Positions 1 to 7,839 of a stretch of DNA of 64,000 nucleotides are shown here, piece after piece. The first letter of the stretch is position 1. Each line of letters starts with the position of its first letter. Source of the DNA: Kitasatospora sp. SUK 42 (GTDB taxonomy: Bacteria; Actinomycetota; Actinomycetes; Streptomycetales; Streptomycetaceae); contig NZ_LFMD02000002.1 in the NCBI RefSeq assembly GCF_015776785.2, forward strand, positions 1,785,950-1,849,949, given 5' to 3'. The position numbers and the translations under genes are program-made. A model generated the notes under the pieces. It was given only the letters and a program-made list of their open reading frames with translations, ran no database searches and was not told the origin of the DNA.

Positions 1-80
1 CGGAGCGTGTTCACCCAGCCGTAGACGGTGACCGTCTCGTCGAGGTGGGAACGGAGGTCTGCGACGAGGGTACGGGCCAT
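1..80 (-). CDS. aminoacyl-tRNA synthetase N-terminus (aspartyl/asparaginyl type), partial
   Basis: Only the first 27 codons are present; the gene runs off the left edge. The start is ATG (complement of cat at 78-80). The peptide begins MARTLVADLRSHLDETV and ends in YGWVNTLR, which resembles the N-terminal OB-fold anticodon-binding domain of class IIb synthetases (AspS/AsnS), where a GW-(V/L) strand follows a short helix. The role would be charging tRNA in the cytoplasm. Too little is visible to separate AspRS from AsnRS or LysRS, so no symbol is given. Confidence 0.55.
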   Translation of the reverse strand, partial: MARTLVADLRSHLDETVTVYGWVNTL

Positions 81-194
81 GACGGGAACTCCCCGGGTTT
101 GCGGACGCGTTGCTCGCGCCACGACGACGGGCGGTAGACGGCCGCCCTGGGCGCGTTCACCCTAGGGGATCCGGATCACCGGGGTCCTCCGAAT

Positions 195-240
195 TAAGCC
201 GATCAAGCCCGACCGAGCCTGGTCAAGCCCGGTCAGGCCT
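195..240. repeat. imperfect decamer array (about 4 copies)
   Basis: About four successive 10-nt units fit the pattern AAGCC(C)G(R)(Y)C: aagccgatc, aagcccgacc, gagcctggtc, aagcccggtc. The last unit runs into the stop codon (complement of 233-235) of the small membrane-protein gene. Nothing is known of its function; slippage is the simplest origin. Confidence 0.6.
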
Positions 241-640
241 CGCCGTGCCCGGCGAGGCGGGCGGTGCGGGTGAGGACGGCGACGGCGATCAGCGCGAGGG
301 CGGAGAGGCCCTGGAGGACGGCGTACCAGGGCGGGCAGAGGCCCGGGACGAGATCGACGCCGATGATGGCGACCGGCATGACGGCGGTGACGGTGCGGAG
401 GCGGTCGAAGGCCCGGCGGGAGCCCTCGGCGGCACGGACGGCCATCCGGTGGACGACCGGGGCGGCGGCCAGCAGGATCACCCCCCGGATCCACAGGAAG
501 GCGGTCGTGCGGTGGCCGGTGAGCGCCATGACGGCGGTGACCGCGAGGACGATCGCGCTGACGGCGCCGAAGAGCGCGACGCACTTCCTCACGGTGGAGA
601 AGGCGTCCTGGGTACGGGAGTTGTCGACGGTCGCGGCCAT
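233..640 (-). CDS. small multi-helix membrane protein, unknown function
   Basis: 135 aa. After a short polar N-terminus (MAATVDNSRTQDAF), four hydrophobic segments are visible: about 20-40 (ending ALTG), 48-62 (AFLWIRGVILLAAAPVV), 82-100 (VTAVMPVAIIGVDLVPGL) and 104-124 (YAVLQGLSALALIAVAVLT). The C-terminus is basic (RTARLAGHGEA). The pattern is that of small integral membrane proteins common in actinomycetes, and I recognise no enzymatic motif. The start is ATG at 640 with a purine-rich stretch upstream. It stands alone, between the synthetase promoter side and a terminator at 749-788. Confidence 0.75.
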   Translation of the reverse strand: MAATVDNSRTQDAFSTVRKCVALFGAVSAIVLAVTAVMALTGHRTTAFLWIRGVILLAAAPVVHRMAVRAAEGSRRAFDRLRTVTAVMPVAIIGVDLVPGLCPPWYAVLQGLSALALIAVAVLTRTARLAGHGEA

Positions 641-748
641 GGGTTCGGTCCCTCCGGGTCGTGGTGGTGACGACGCTACGGAGCGGCCGGACGCCCGGGT
701 ACGGGGCTGGACGCACGAAGGGGTGGGGCCAGCCCCACCACCGACCCG

Positions 749-788
749 CCCCCGGGGGCCCCTGCGCGGAGCAAGGGGCCCCTGGGGG
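749..788 (-). terminator. intrinsic terminator-like hairpin
   Basis: GGGGCCCCT (755-763) pairs with AGGGGCCCC (774-782), and flanking C5/G5 runs extend the stem to about 15 bp (749-763 with 774-788). It lies just after the stop of the NAD(P)-binding protein gene (806) on the minus strand, so it probably ends that transcript. A second small hairpin (TGGGGG-ct-CCCCCA) overlaps its right arm. Confidence 0.7.
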
Positions 789-805
789 CTCCCCCAAGTG
801 TCGGT

Positions 806-1507
806 TCAGTAGCCGATGGTGAAGCGGCGCTGGACGAAGCGGGGGAGTTCGGCCTCGTCGATCAGGGCGACGGCGGCGTCCTCGGCGGAGATGCGGCTCC
901 GGCCGTCGGCGTCGAGGACGGGCTGGTCGCCACCGATGCGGAAGCGGCCGGTGCGCTCGCCCGGGGCGATCAGTTCGGCCGGGCTGAAGTAGGTCCAGAG
1001 GCGGTTGGAGAGGCGCAGGACGTTCAGCGCGTCGCGGTGGCCGAGTACGGCTGCGGTGTACTCGCGGGGCAGGCCGAGTGCGTCGAGCGCCTCGTGGACG
1101 AGCTCCTCGTGGTCGGTGCGGACGACGCCCGGCGCGATCTCCAGGCTGCCGGCGCCGCCGATGACGATCAGCCGGGTGCGGGGGTGGCTGTCCAGGGCCT
1201 TGAGCAGGGCCCTGGCAGCCGTCGCGTAGACGGTCGGGTCGGCGATCGCGCGCCGGACGGCGTCGTCGAAGTCCTTGGCCGCGTTCCCGGGCTGGTAGCC
1301 GCTGATCAGGACGTCCAGGCCGGGCAGGACGGCGGCGATGCTCGCGGCGTCGAGGACGTCGACGCTGGCCCAACTGAGGTTCTCGCGCGGGTCGGTGATC
1401 GCGGAGGCGTCCCGGCTGAACGCCGTGACGCGGTGTCCGCGCTGGAGGGCCTCGGTGACGATGCGGCTGCCGATGACGCCGCTGGCTCCGATGACGCCGA
1501 TGTGCAT
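806..1507 (-). CDS. NAD(P)-binding Rossmann protein (NmrA/atypical SDR-like)
   Basis: 233 aa. It starts with a Rossmann nucleotide-binding loop: MHIGVIGASGVIGSRI gives the GxxGxxG signature at residues 7-13, followed by FSRD at the end of beta-2. The overall length and the sequence RLIVIGGAGSLEIAP near residue 115 match the YwnB/NmrA-like family of NAD(P)H-binding proteins, which includes flavin reductases, anti-sigma-like sensors and epimerase relatives. There is no YxxxK catalytic pair, so classical dehydrogenase activity is not supported. It is divergent from the TetR gene at 1642, and the 134-bp gap holds a palindrome, so it is the likely target of that regulator. The substrate is unknown. 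Confidence 0.85.
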   Translation of the reverse strand: MHIGVIGASGVIGSRIVTEALQRGHRVTAFSRDASAITDPRENLSWASVDVLDAASIAAVLPGLDVLISGYQPGNAAKDFDDAVRRAIADPTVYATAARALLKALDSHPRTRLIVIGGAGSLEIAPGVVRTDHEELVHEALDALGLPREYTAAVLGHRDALNVLRLSNRLWTYFSPAELIAPGERTGRFRIGGDQPVLDADGRSRISAEDAAVALIDEAELPRFVQRRFTIGY

Positions 1508-1592
1508 GGTTCTCCCCTTGATTCATGCCGTGGTCGTGCCGGATGGACGGTGCGAGGACCGCTGTCCTCACGCCGAGAGGGAACTATACGGC

Positions 1593-1605
1593 GTGAAGTT
1601 TTCAC
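1593..1605. promoter_or_regulatory. palindrome GTGAA-gtt-TTCAC, probable TetR operator
   Basis: This is a perfect 5-bp inverted repeat around a 3-nt centre, with extra imperfect symmetry outside (cg..cacg). A second inverted repeat, CACAC (1603-1607) with GTGTG (1616-1620), overlaps it. It sits in the short gap between divergent genes 806-1507 and 1642-2352, the usual place for the operator of a self-regulating TetR protein. Confidence 0.55.
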
Positions 1606-1641
1606 ACGGCAATCAGTGTGGTGACGCGGTAGAGTGAGCCG

Positions 1642-2352
1642 GTGGCAGGCACCCGAAGCACTGGACGGCGTGAGCGGCTCCGGGCCGAGACGACCGCCGA
1701 AATCAAGAGCACCGCACTGGAGTTGATGGGAACCGGCGGCCCCGACGCGATCACCCTGCGGGCGATCGCCCGCGAGATGGGCATGACCGCCAACGCCATC
1801 TACAGCTACTTCGCCACCCGCGACGACCTGGTCACCGCCCTCATCGCGGACGTCTACACGGCGCTCGCCGACGCCGTCGACGCCGCCTGGTCCGCCTCCG
1901 CCCAGGACGCCCCGGCGCAGCGGATCCAGGCCTGGGCGCACGCCTTCCGCGGCTGGGCCCTGGCCAACCCCGAGGGCTTCCGGCTGATCTACGGCGACCC
2001 CGTCCCCGGCTACCGCGCCCCCGACGGTGGCGCCGCTCCGGACGCCGCCCGGCGAGTCTGCGTCGGCGTCACCGCACTGGCGGAAGCGGCCTGGGCCGGC
2101 TACGAACAGCCCCACGGGGACGCCGAGTTCGACTGGGAGGACTTCGACCCCGGCCTGCTCGACAAGGTCCGCCCGGCTTTCCCCGCGCTACCGCCCGCCG
2201 GGGTCGCCCTGGCCATGCGGATCTGGGGCCACCTGCACGGCTTGATCGCCCTGGAGATCTACGGCCACCTGCGCACCCAGACACTCTCGCCGGACAAGCT
2301 CTTCCACTCCGAACTCACCCAGCTGGTGAAAACGTTGGGCCTCGAAGCGTAG
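1642..2352 (+). CDS. TetR/AcrR family transcriptional regulator
   Basis: 236 aa from a GTG start. The N-terminal TetR DNA-binding domain spans about residues 12-60, with helix-turn-helix text ITLRAIAREMGMTANAIYSY followed by FATRDDLVTAL, the typical recognition-helix end. The C-terminal domain holds WAHAFRGWALANPEGFRLIYG and a later IWGHLHGLIALEIYGHL, the signature of the TetR C-terminal WHG-type ligand domain. It probably represses itself and the divergent NAD(P)-binding protein gene through the palindrome at 1593-1605. The ligand cannot be inferred. Confidence 0.93.
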   Translation: MAGTRSTGRRERLRAETTAEIKSTALELMGTGGPDAITLRAIAREMGMTANAIYSYFATRDDLVTALIADVYTALADAVDAAWSASAQDAPAQRIQAWAHAFRGWALANPEGFRLIYGDPVPGYRAPDGGAAPDAARRVCVGVTALAEAAWAGYEQPHGDAEFDWEDFDPGLLDKVRPAFPALPPAGVALAMRIWGHLHGLIALEIYGHLRTQTLSPDKLFHSELTQLVKTLGLEA

Positions 2353-2442
2353 GCCACGGCGCCACCCGGGGCCCGGCCCGGTGAACGGCGGCGGTGCGCC
2401 CGGGAGCGCTCGCGGGCACGGCCGCCCGGGGGCGACCAGGAC

Positions 2443-2847
2443 TCACCGGACCTCGGGGGTGAGGGGCACTGCGGCCGCGCCGTGTTCGCGGATGTCGGCG
2501 ATCAGACGCTGGGCGTGTTCCTTCGCCCGTTTGTGCCTGCTGAAACCGATCACGAGAGTGCGCGGCTCCGGTGGGCCGACCTTGATGCTCAGGTTGTAGG
2601 GGTGCCCCCCACGGCGCCGCCGCACCACGGCGTACACCAGGTTCCCCAGGACGGTCACGGTGATGCCCACGAGAACGATCACGACGCCGAAGATGTCGCC
2701 CCCCGGGTCGCTGCCGTCCAGGAACGATCCAAAGCTGTCCTCACGCAGTCGGATCACCACGGGGACGCCGTCCGGCCCGACGACCCAGTCCCCCGTCCCT
2801 ATCGGTCTGCCGTACTTCTCGTCTTCGATCCGCCCCATCATGACCAC
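2443..2847 (-). CDS. single-pass membrane protein, unknown function
   Basis: 134 aa. An N-terminal polar domain of about 48 residues, with GTGDWVVGPDGVPVVIRLRED, is followed by one hydrophobic segment at about 51-75 (DIFGVVIVLVGITVTVLGNLVYAVV) and a stop-transfer RRRRGG. The cytoplasmic C-terminal part (GFSRHKRAKEHAQRLIADI) looks helical. I recognise no family. Two start codons lie close together (MVMMGR); the second Met pair could also be used. No clear operon partner: the next gene (3063) is on the opposite strand. Confidence 0.65.
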   Translation of the reverse strand: MVMMGRIEDEKYGRPIGTGDWVVGPDGVPVVIRLREDSFGSFLDGSDPGGDIFGVVIVLVGITVTVLGNLVYAVVRRRRGGHPYNLSIKVGPPEPRTLVIGFSRHKRAKEHAQRLIADIREHGAAAVPLTPEVR

Positions 2848-3062
2848 GACCTCTCGGCGGGGAGTTGGAGGCGCCGGGGACCGCCAACTCCTGTGTACCG
2901 TCGCCAGGTTGCGAGGAGCAAGGGCCGGGGCGGACGAAACTTGCGGGGAGGCGGCGCAGGAAGGGGGTGGGGTGGGGCCGGCTCACCGGGCTGCGGGAAC
3001 GGCCCCACCCGGTGGTGATTTCCGGGCGGATAAACCCTGGAGGAATACGGCGGGGCTGGGGG

Positions 3063-3794
3063 ATGATCGGCCGTGTGGCCGAGAACGTGATGGCAGACGC
3101 GGACGACGCTCGCGCGTGGGACGAGCGGCTGGGCTGGGCATTCGGCCTGATAGCGGATGATCCGCAGGAGAGGGGCCCGGCGCTCGTCCGACTGACCGAG
3201 GCCCGGCGGAAGGTCTCGGAGGCACTCGCCCGGTACAACGAGACGCTGTGGCTGGCGTCCCACCTGGGGACGGAGGAGCAACGCCACGACTCGGCCCTTC
3301 GACAGGCGTTCCAGGTGTACTACCAGGCCCGGAGGCGTTCACTGCCTGATGGGCTGTGGGAGGCCCTCGACCCCGGTGAACTGGCGACCTGGCCGGGGCT
3401 TCCCTATGCGCTGCTCTTCCTGGAGTGGGAGGCGAAGTACCCGCAGGCGTGGACGTGCCACGCGAAGGCGTGGGGCACCAAGCAGAGCCTCATCCGGGAC
3501 CTGGCCGCCGCCCGTCTGGACGAGGCGAGCAGGGCGAAGCTCACCGATCTGGTCGAGATCGTCGTCCACCGGGCGCACCGCTGCAAGGACCGCGAGTACG
3601 CGCGGATAGCCCGGGCCGTCGACGGCGCCGACCTGCGCGACAGGCTCCGTCGCGCCGCCGAGTCGGACAGCCCGTGGGCCCGGTGCCAGGCGGGGTACGT
3701 GCTCTGGCTCCTCGACCGCCCCGATCTGCCGAACAGCCGGCATGTCTGGCGGGAGTGGTTGGCGGGCCGGGATTCGACGGATGCACCGGGCTGA
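3063..3794 (+). CDS. hypothetical protein, helical, possible repeat fold
   Basis: 243 aa from the ATG at 3063, preceded by a G-rich ribosome site; the ATG at 3090 is an alternative. The reading frame is open further upstream, but that part looks non-coding. The sequence is soluble, rich in Ala, Arg, Trp and Leu, with Trp-containing helices (WDERLGWAFGLIADD, YALLFLEWEAKYPQAW) and a C-terminal stretch RAAESDSPWARCQAGYVLWLL that resembles a HEAT-like helical pair. No catalytic motif or membrane segment is visible. Function unknown. Confidence 0.7.
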   Translation: MIGRVAENVMADADDARAWDERLGWAFGLIADDPQERGPALVRLTEARRKVSEALARYNETLWLASHLGTEEQRHDSALRQAFQVYYQARRRSLPDGLWEALDPGELATWPGLPYALLFLEWEAKYPQAWTCHAKAWGTKQSLIRDLAAARLDEASRAKLTDLVEIVVHRAHRCKDREYARIARAVDGADLRDRLRRAAESDSPWARCQAGYVLWLLDRPDLPNSRHVWREWLAGRDSTDAPG

Positions 3795-3880
3795 CCGAAT
3801 GGCCTTTCACCGCGCCAACACGTAAATGCGCAACGGTAATTGAGAAGCGTACCCCCCCTTGCCGTTGCTAGGGTGGCCCG

Positions 3881-4315
3881 ATGGCATCGGTCAAGCAGTT
3901 CCAGGTCACCTTCGATTGTGCGAACCCCGAGCGCGTCGCCCGTTTCTGGTGCGAGGTGTTGGGGTATGTCGTGCCGCCACCGCCGAAGGGGTTCGATTCC
4001 TGGGAGGATTTCAATCGCTCGCTGCCGCCTGAGCGCCAGGATTCGGCGTTCGCCTGCATAGACCCCACGGGTGTGGGCCCGCGCCTGTACTTCCAGCGCG
4101 TTCCCGAAGGCAAGGTCGTCAAGAACCGGGTGCATCTCGACGTTCGGGTCGGCACCGGGCTCGTGGGTGAGGAGCGCCTCGCCGCCCTTGAGGCCGAGTG
4201 CGAACGACTGGTCGCGCTCGGTGCGGTGCACCTGCAGACCCTGTACGCCGATGGTGTCAACGAGTCGTGCATCCCGATGCAGGACGTCGAGGGCAACGAG
4301 TTCTGCATCGACTGA
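3881..4315 (+). CDS. VOC (glyoxalase-like) family protein
   Basis: 144 aa. The beginning, FQVTFDCANPERVARFWCEVLGY, is the hallmark of the glyoxalase-like domain of the vicinal-oxygen-chelate superfamily (strand, then helix with the ARFW motif). The middle has RLYFQRVPEGKVVKNRVHLDVRVG and the end has PMQDVEGNEFCID, where the final acidic residue is a usual metal-ligand position and HLDV supplies a histidine. These proteins are small metal-dependent enzymes or antibiotic-binding proteins; the substrate here is unknown. The gene is followed by a strong bidirectional terminator. Confidence 0.9.
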   Translation: MASVKQFQVTFDCANPERVARFWCEVLGYVVPPPPKGFDSWEDFNRSLPPERQDSAFACIDPTGVGPRLYFQRVPEGKVVKNRVHLDVRVGTGLVGEERLAALEAECERLVALGAVHLQTLYADGVNESCIPMQDVEGNEFCID

Positions 4316-4327
4316 GCATCGGGCCCG

Positions 4328-4371
4328 AGCACTTCGCCCCGCCGAGCCGGTGCTCGACGGGGCGAAGTGCT
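4328..4371. terminator. bidirectional terminator between convergent genes
   Basis: A perfect 14-bp stem, AGCACTTCGCCCCG (4328-4341) with CGGGGCGAAGTGCT (4358-4371), encloses a 16-nt loop. It lies between the VOC gene (+, stop at 4315) and the penicillin-binding protein gene (-, stop at 4388), and would serve both. Confidence 0.85.
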
Positions 4372-4387
4372 GTGGTCGGTGCTGTGG

Positions 4388-6583
4388 TCAGTGCTGCGAG
4401 CCGGACGGGGTGGTGGACGGCGAGCCCGTGCCGGTCCCGGCCTTGCCCGGGTCGGACCTGGGTGCCGGGTCCGGGATGTCGGCCATCGGCAGGGACTGCT
4501 TGGGCGCGCCCCGCAGGGCCTGGTTCATGGCGTCCCGCCAGATCGGTCCGGGGCCGTCGGCGCCGAACACCTCGGTGTGGTACTTCCCGTTGATGGTGAT
4601 GTCGCGCATCTCGACCCCGCCGGCCGGGCCGCCGAGCCAGACGGCGGTGGCGAGCTGCGGGGTGTAGCCGTTGAACCAGGCGGCTCGCTTGCGGTCCGAG
4701 GTGCCGGTCTTGCCGGCGATCTGCCGGTTGTCCTCCAGGTTGAGCGCAGCACCGGTGCCGCTGTTCTCGGTCACGCCGTTCAGGACGGTGTTCAGCGCCT
4801 GTGCCGTCTTCTCGGAGAAGGCCTTCTCGCAGTGGCCGGCCGGGACGGGGACGTCCTTGCCCTCCACCGTGGTGATCTTGTTGATGGCGATCGGGGAGCA
4901 GTACGTCCCTTCGGCGGCGAAGGTCGCGTAGACGTTGGCCATGGTCAGCGGGCTCATCTCCTCCACCCCCAGGGCCATCGCGGGGACCTCTTCCAGGGGC
5001 TTGCCGCTGGCCTTGGTGGTGATGCCGAGCTTGTTGGCCATCTGCTTGACCGCGCAGAGGCCGATCTCCTGCTCCATCTGCACGAAGTAGGTGTTGACCG
5101 AGAGGGCCATGGCCTCCTTCAGCTGGTAGGGGCCCTTTTCTCTCGCGGATTCGTTGGGCACCACCGTCTTGGGCCTGCCCTCGTTCTTCCAGGTCCCCTC
5201 GCAGGTCGTCATCGTCGGGTACTCAAGCGAGTTCGGGGACGAGTACTCCTGGGTCGGCGACAGGCCCGCCTCCAGTGCCGCGGCCGCGACGATCGGCTTG
5301 AACGTGGAACCGGGCTGGAAGCCGTTGCCGCCGCCCATCGCCGCGTCGACGTTGAGGTTGACGACGGTCTGGTTCTTCTCCTTCACCAGACCGTAGGGGC
5401 GGGTCTGGGCCATGGCGAGGATCTTGCCGGTGCCGGGCTCGACCATGGTGGCGGCGGCGGAGACGGTGTCGGTGACCCGCACCTTGCTGCTCACCGCGTC
5501 CTGGGCGGCGGCCTGCTTGTCCGGGTCCAGCGTGGTGTAGATGTTCAGGCCGCCGGTGTTCCAGAGCTTCTTCCGCTCCTCGGCGCTCTTGCCGAAGGCC
5601 GGATCCTGCTTGACGACGTGGCGGACGTAGTCGCAGAAGAAGCCCATGCCGGCCTTGGCGGTGATGCAACCGTTCTGCGGATCGCGGTAGTTGAGGCCGA
5701 GCGGCGCGGCCTTGGCCTCCTTGGCCTGGTCCGCGGTGATGTGCTTGTTCTCCAGCATCTTGTCGATGACGGTGTCCCGGCGCTTCTGGGCGGCCACCGG
5801 GTGAAGCTTCGGGTCGTACTGGGACGGGTTCTGCACCAGCCCGGCGAGGGTGGCGGCCTCGGCGATGGTCAGGTCCTTGTTGTTCTTGCCGAAGTAGCGC
5901 TGGGACGCGGCCTCCACGCCGTAGGCGCCGTTCCCGTAGAAGGTGATGTTGAGGTAGTTGGTGAGGATCTGGTCCTTCGGCAGCTCCTCCTCCAGCTTGA
6001 TCGCGACCTTGAGCTCCTGGATCTTGCGGCCCAGGGTCTTGCGCTGGGCCTCCAGGACGGCGTCGTGGTCGTCCCCGGCGTTCTCCACGTTGACGTTCTT
6101 CACGTACTGCTGGGTCAGCGTGGAGGCACCCTGCGAGGCGGTACCGCTCTCCGCGTTCTTGCCGACCGCGCGCAGGATGCCCTTGAGGTCGACGGCGCCG
6201 TGCTCGTAGAACCGGGCGTCCTCGATGTCCACCTGGGCCTGCCGCATGAACGGCGACATCTGGTCGGCGGTGAGGACGGTGCGGTCGCGCTCGTAGACCT
6301 TGGCGATCAGGCCGCCCTTGGCGTCGAAGATCTGGGTGGCCTGGGTGAGCGGCGGGGTCTTGAAGTCGTCGGGGATGTCGTCGAAGCCCTCCGCCGTCCC
6401 CTTGGCCGCCAGCCCGATGCCACCGGCGGCGGGCAGGGCGACGCCCGCCAGCAGCACACCGGACACGACGCTCACACCCAGGAAGGTCGCACCGAAGCGG
6501 GCCAGCCGAAGCGGCGTGCTGCGGGCCGGGCGGGGATCCGCGTCATCGGAGGAATTCCGTATCGGAGGGAGATTCGATTCCAT
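4388..6583 (-). CDS. class A penicillin-binding protein (transglycosylase/transpeptidase)
   Basis: 731 aa. It builds peptidoglycan at the outer face of the membrane, polymerising glycan strands and cross-linking peptides. After a cytoplasmic tail there is one membrane anchor (about 33-60). The GT51 domain holds the catalytic EDARFYEHG (121-129), STLTQQYVKN (154-163) and KIQELKVAIKLEEEL (187-201). The transpeptidase domain has all three motifs: S426-TFK, S495-VN and K625-TG. The tail after about residue 700 is Gly/Ser/Thr/Pro-rich and probably disordered or in the wall. The length is normal for actinomycete bifunctional PBPs. It is divergent from lipB across 364 bp. The start is ATG with GGAGGGAG upstream. 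Confidence 0.97.
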   Translation of the reverse strand: MESNLPPIRNSSDDADPRPARSTPLRLARFGATFLGVSVVSGVLLAGVALPAAGGIGLAAKGTAEGFDDIPDDFKTPPLTQATQIFDAKGGLIAKVYERDRTVLTADQMSPFMRQAQVDIEDARFYEHGAVDLKGILRAVGKNAESGTASQGASTLTQQYVKNVNVENAGDDHDAVLEAQRKTLGRKIQELKVAIKLEEELPKDQILTNYLNITFYGNGAYGVEAASQRYFGKNNKDLTIAEAATLAGLVQNPSQYDPKLHPVAAQKRRDTVIDKMLENKHITADQAKEAKAAPLGLNYRDPQNGCITAKAGMGFFCDYVRHVVKQDPAFGKSAEERKKLWNTGGLNIYTTLDPDKQAAAQDAVSSKVRVTDTVSAAATMVEPGTGKILAMAQTRPYGLVKEKNQTVVNLNVDAAMGGGNGFQPGSTFKPIVAAAALEAGLSPTQEYSSPNSLEYPTMTTCEGTWKNEGRPKTVVPNESAREKGPYQLKEAMALSVNTYFVQMEQEIGLCAVKQMANKLGITTKASGKPLEEVPAMALGVEEMSPLTMANVYATFAAEGTYCSPIAINKITTVEGKDVPVPAGHCEKAFSEKTAQALNTVLNGVTENSGTGAALNLEDNRQIAGKTGTSDRKRAAWFNGYTPQLATAVWLGGPAGGVEMRDITINGKYHTEVFGADGPGPIWRDAMNQALRGAPKQSLPMADIPDPAPRSDPGKAGTGTGSPSTTPSGSQH

Positions 6584-6947
6584 CCCGGAATGCTAACTCC
6601 CAACCACCGCTGGTCGAACGGTTTTTCGTGCGCGACTGTCACGGCCGTGCAACAGATGATTGAGTTGACTTCGAAGAGACAAATTGCATACGAACTTCAT
6701 GGGCGTGGCAAAATTCGGCGGTTTGCACTCGAATCGCATCACCCCGCGTGCGGCACCCCTCCCTCCCCGTGGCCCTGACATCAGTTAGATGCCGCGAGCG
6801 GGGCGAAAGGTTGCTCGCGTCCGGACGATCCGGCCCGCCGGCGCGTGCAACTGGGGCCGCACCAGAGCCCGTTCGTCCCGGTCGTACCTTCGTTCGGCGT
6901 ACGCTCGACCTGTCCATCGAACGGGGCTGGCGCCGAGAGGGGCGAGT
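6584..6947. other. divergent promoter region between PBP and lipB genes
   Basis: No gene is supported here. The stretch 6600-6740 is clearly richer in A/T than its surroundings. On the plus strand TTGACT (6665-6670), 18 nt, then TACGAA (6689-6694) resembles a sigma-70 type promoter. On the minus strand TTGTCT and TCATCT are spaced 17 nt in the same island. Both are weak matches and inferred only. From 6750 to 6947 base composition returns to high G+C; this would be a long lipB leader. Confidence 0.4.
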
Positions 6948-7589
6948 GTGAGCGAGCGCGGGCTGGAACGGGTCGACCTGGGAGAGATCCCCTACACCGA
7001 AGCGGTTGAGGAGATGGGCACCTGGGTCCGACAGCGCCAGGAGGGGTTGATCGCGGATCGACTGGTGCTGCTCAGCCATCCTCCGGTGATCACCTACAGC
7101 GCACGGACACCGCGTCATGAGCTGCCCGTGCAGGGCGGGATACCCCTGGTTGAGGTGGACAGGGGTGGCCAGGCGACCTACCACGGACCGGGGCAGCTGA
7201 TCGGCTACCTGGTGATGAACCTCCGTGAGCGCGGCCCGGGGGATGTCGTGCACTGGCTGGAGCAGGGGTTGATCGATGCCCTGGACTCGCTGGGCCTGGA
7301 GGCCGTTCGGCGCGACACCCCGCCCAGGGCGCAGAGCCTGGTCGGGGTCTGGACGCCGGAGCACAGGAAGGTCGCCTCGATCGGCATGAGGATTCGCGGT
7401 GGCGTGACGAGCCACGGGTTCGCCCTGAACGTCGCACCGGACCTGGCGGAGTTCTCGGCCTTCACGGCCTGCGGGCTGCCCGAGGTGGAGATGACCTCAC
7501 TCGCGGAGATGGCTGCCGCTGCGGGCCGACCCGCCCCTGGCGAGGTGGCGGTGCGGGAGGCTGTGGCCGCCGCGCTCGGGGCGGTCTGA
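6948..7589 (+). CDS. lipB: octanoyl-[ACP]:protein N-octanoyltransferase LipB
   Basis: 213 aa from GTG at 6948, preceded by GAGAGGGG. LipB moves octanoate from acyl carrier protein to the lipoyl domains of 2-oxoacid dehydrogenases and GcvH in the cytoplasm, the first step of lipoate synthesis. The family motif RGGQATYHGPGQLIGYLVMNL is present near 65-85. The catalytic pair is visible: Lys in RKVASIGMRIRGG and Cys in FTACGLPEVEM, separated by HGFALNV. The frame is open further upstream to 6789, but that part has no resemblance to the family. In many streptomycetes lipA follows directly; here a terminator follows instead, so lipA must be elsewhere. Confidence 0.95.
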   Translation: MSERGLERVDLGEIPYTEAVEEMGTWVRQRQEGLIADRLVLLSHPPVITYSARTPRHELPVQGGIPLVEVDRGGQATYHGPGQLIGYLVMNLRERGPGDVVHWLEQGLIDALDSLGLEAVRRDTPPRAQSLVGVWTPEHRKVASIGMRIRGGVTSHGFALNVAPDLAEFSAFTACGLPEVEMTSLAEMAAAAGRPAPGEVAVREAVAAALGAV

Positions 7590-7594
7590 TGCCA

Positions 7595-7629
7595 CCGGCG
7601 GCCCCTTGCGAGCAGCAAGGGGCCGCCGG
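7595..7629. terminator. bidirectional terminator, perfect 15-bp stem
   Basis: CCGGCGGCCCCTTGC (7595-7609) and GCAAGGGGCCGCCGG (7615-7629) pair perfectly around a 5-nt loop. The element lies between lipB (+) and the DUF397 gene (-) and probably ends both transcripts. Confidence 0.9.
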
Positions 7630-7638
7630 GAGAGTTCG

Positions 7639-7839
7639 CTAGGAGTTGGTGGTGAGGTGGTCGAACTCGCCGGCCCTGGCGCCCTGGAGAAACGCCGCGA
7701 ACTTGACGGGCGTGGTGCGGACGATCACGTCGCCATCGTCGGACTCACGGAGTTCGACCGCTCCATCGACAACACGGACCTCGACGCATTCGGAGTTCGC
7801 AGCCGAGTAACTGGACTTCTGCCAGGTGGAGTTAGGCAT
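7639..7839 (-). CDS. DUF397 domain protein
   Basis: 66 aa. The sequence begins with TWQKSSYSAANSECVEV, continues with VRESDDGD-type text (ELRESDDGDVIV) and ends FAAFLQGARAGEFDH, the complete DUF397 signature with WxKSSYS, the conserved Cys and the FxAFLxGxKxGEF-like end. Such genes normally follow an XRE/DUF5753 regulator, and the pair has been proposed to act in toxin-antitoxin or developmental control in Streptomyces. Here the start ATG overlaps the stop of the upstream DUF5753 remnant by 8 nt (ATGCCTAA), the normal arrangement. The partner is truncated (see 7832-8140), so this copy is effectively an orphan. Confidence 0.92.
   Translation of the reverse strand: MPNSTWQKSSYSAANSECVEVRVVDGAVELRESDDGDVIVRTTPVKFAAFLQGARAGEFDHLTTNS

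Noticed and set aside
162..1571. Long Arg/Pro/His-rich minus-strand reading frame of 469 codons
   Set aside because: Composition (R, P, H runs) is that of an antisense or off-frame shadow in high-G+C DNA; it covers the clear NAD(P)-binding protein gene in another frame.
4367..6778. 803-codon plus-strand frame opposite the penicillin-binding protein
   Set aside because: It reads as Val/Gly/Leu/Asp-rich antisense text with no motif, while the minus strand has every PBP motif.
6593..6781. 62-codon minus-strand frame in the A/T-rich island
   Set aside because: No ribosome site, no family resemblance; the region is better explained as a divergent promoter.
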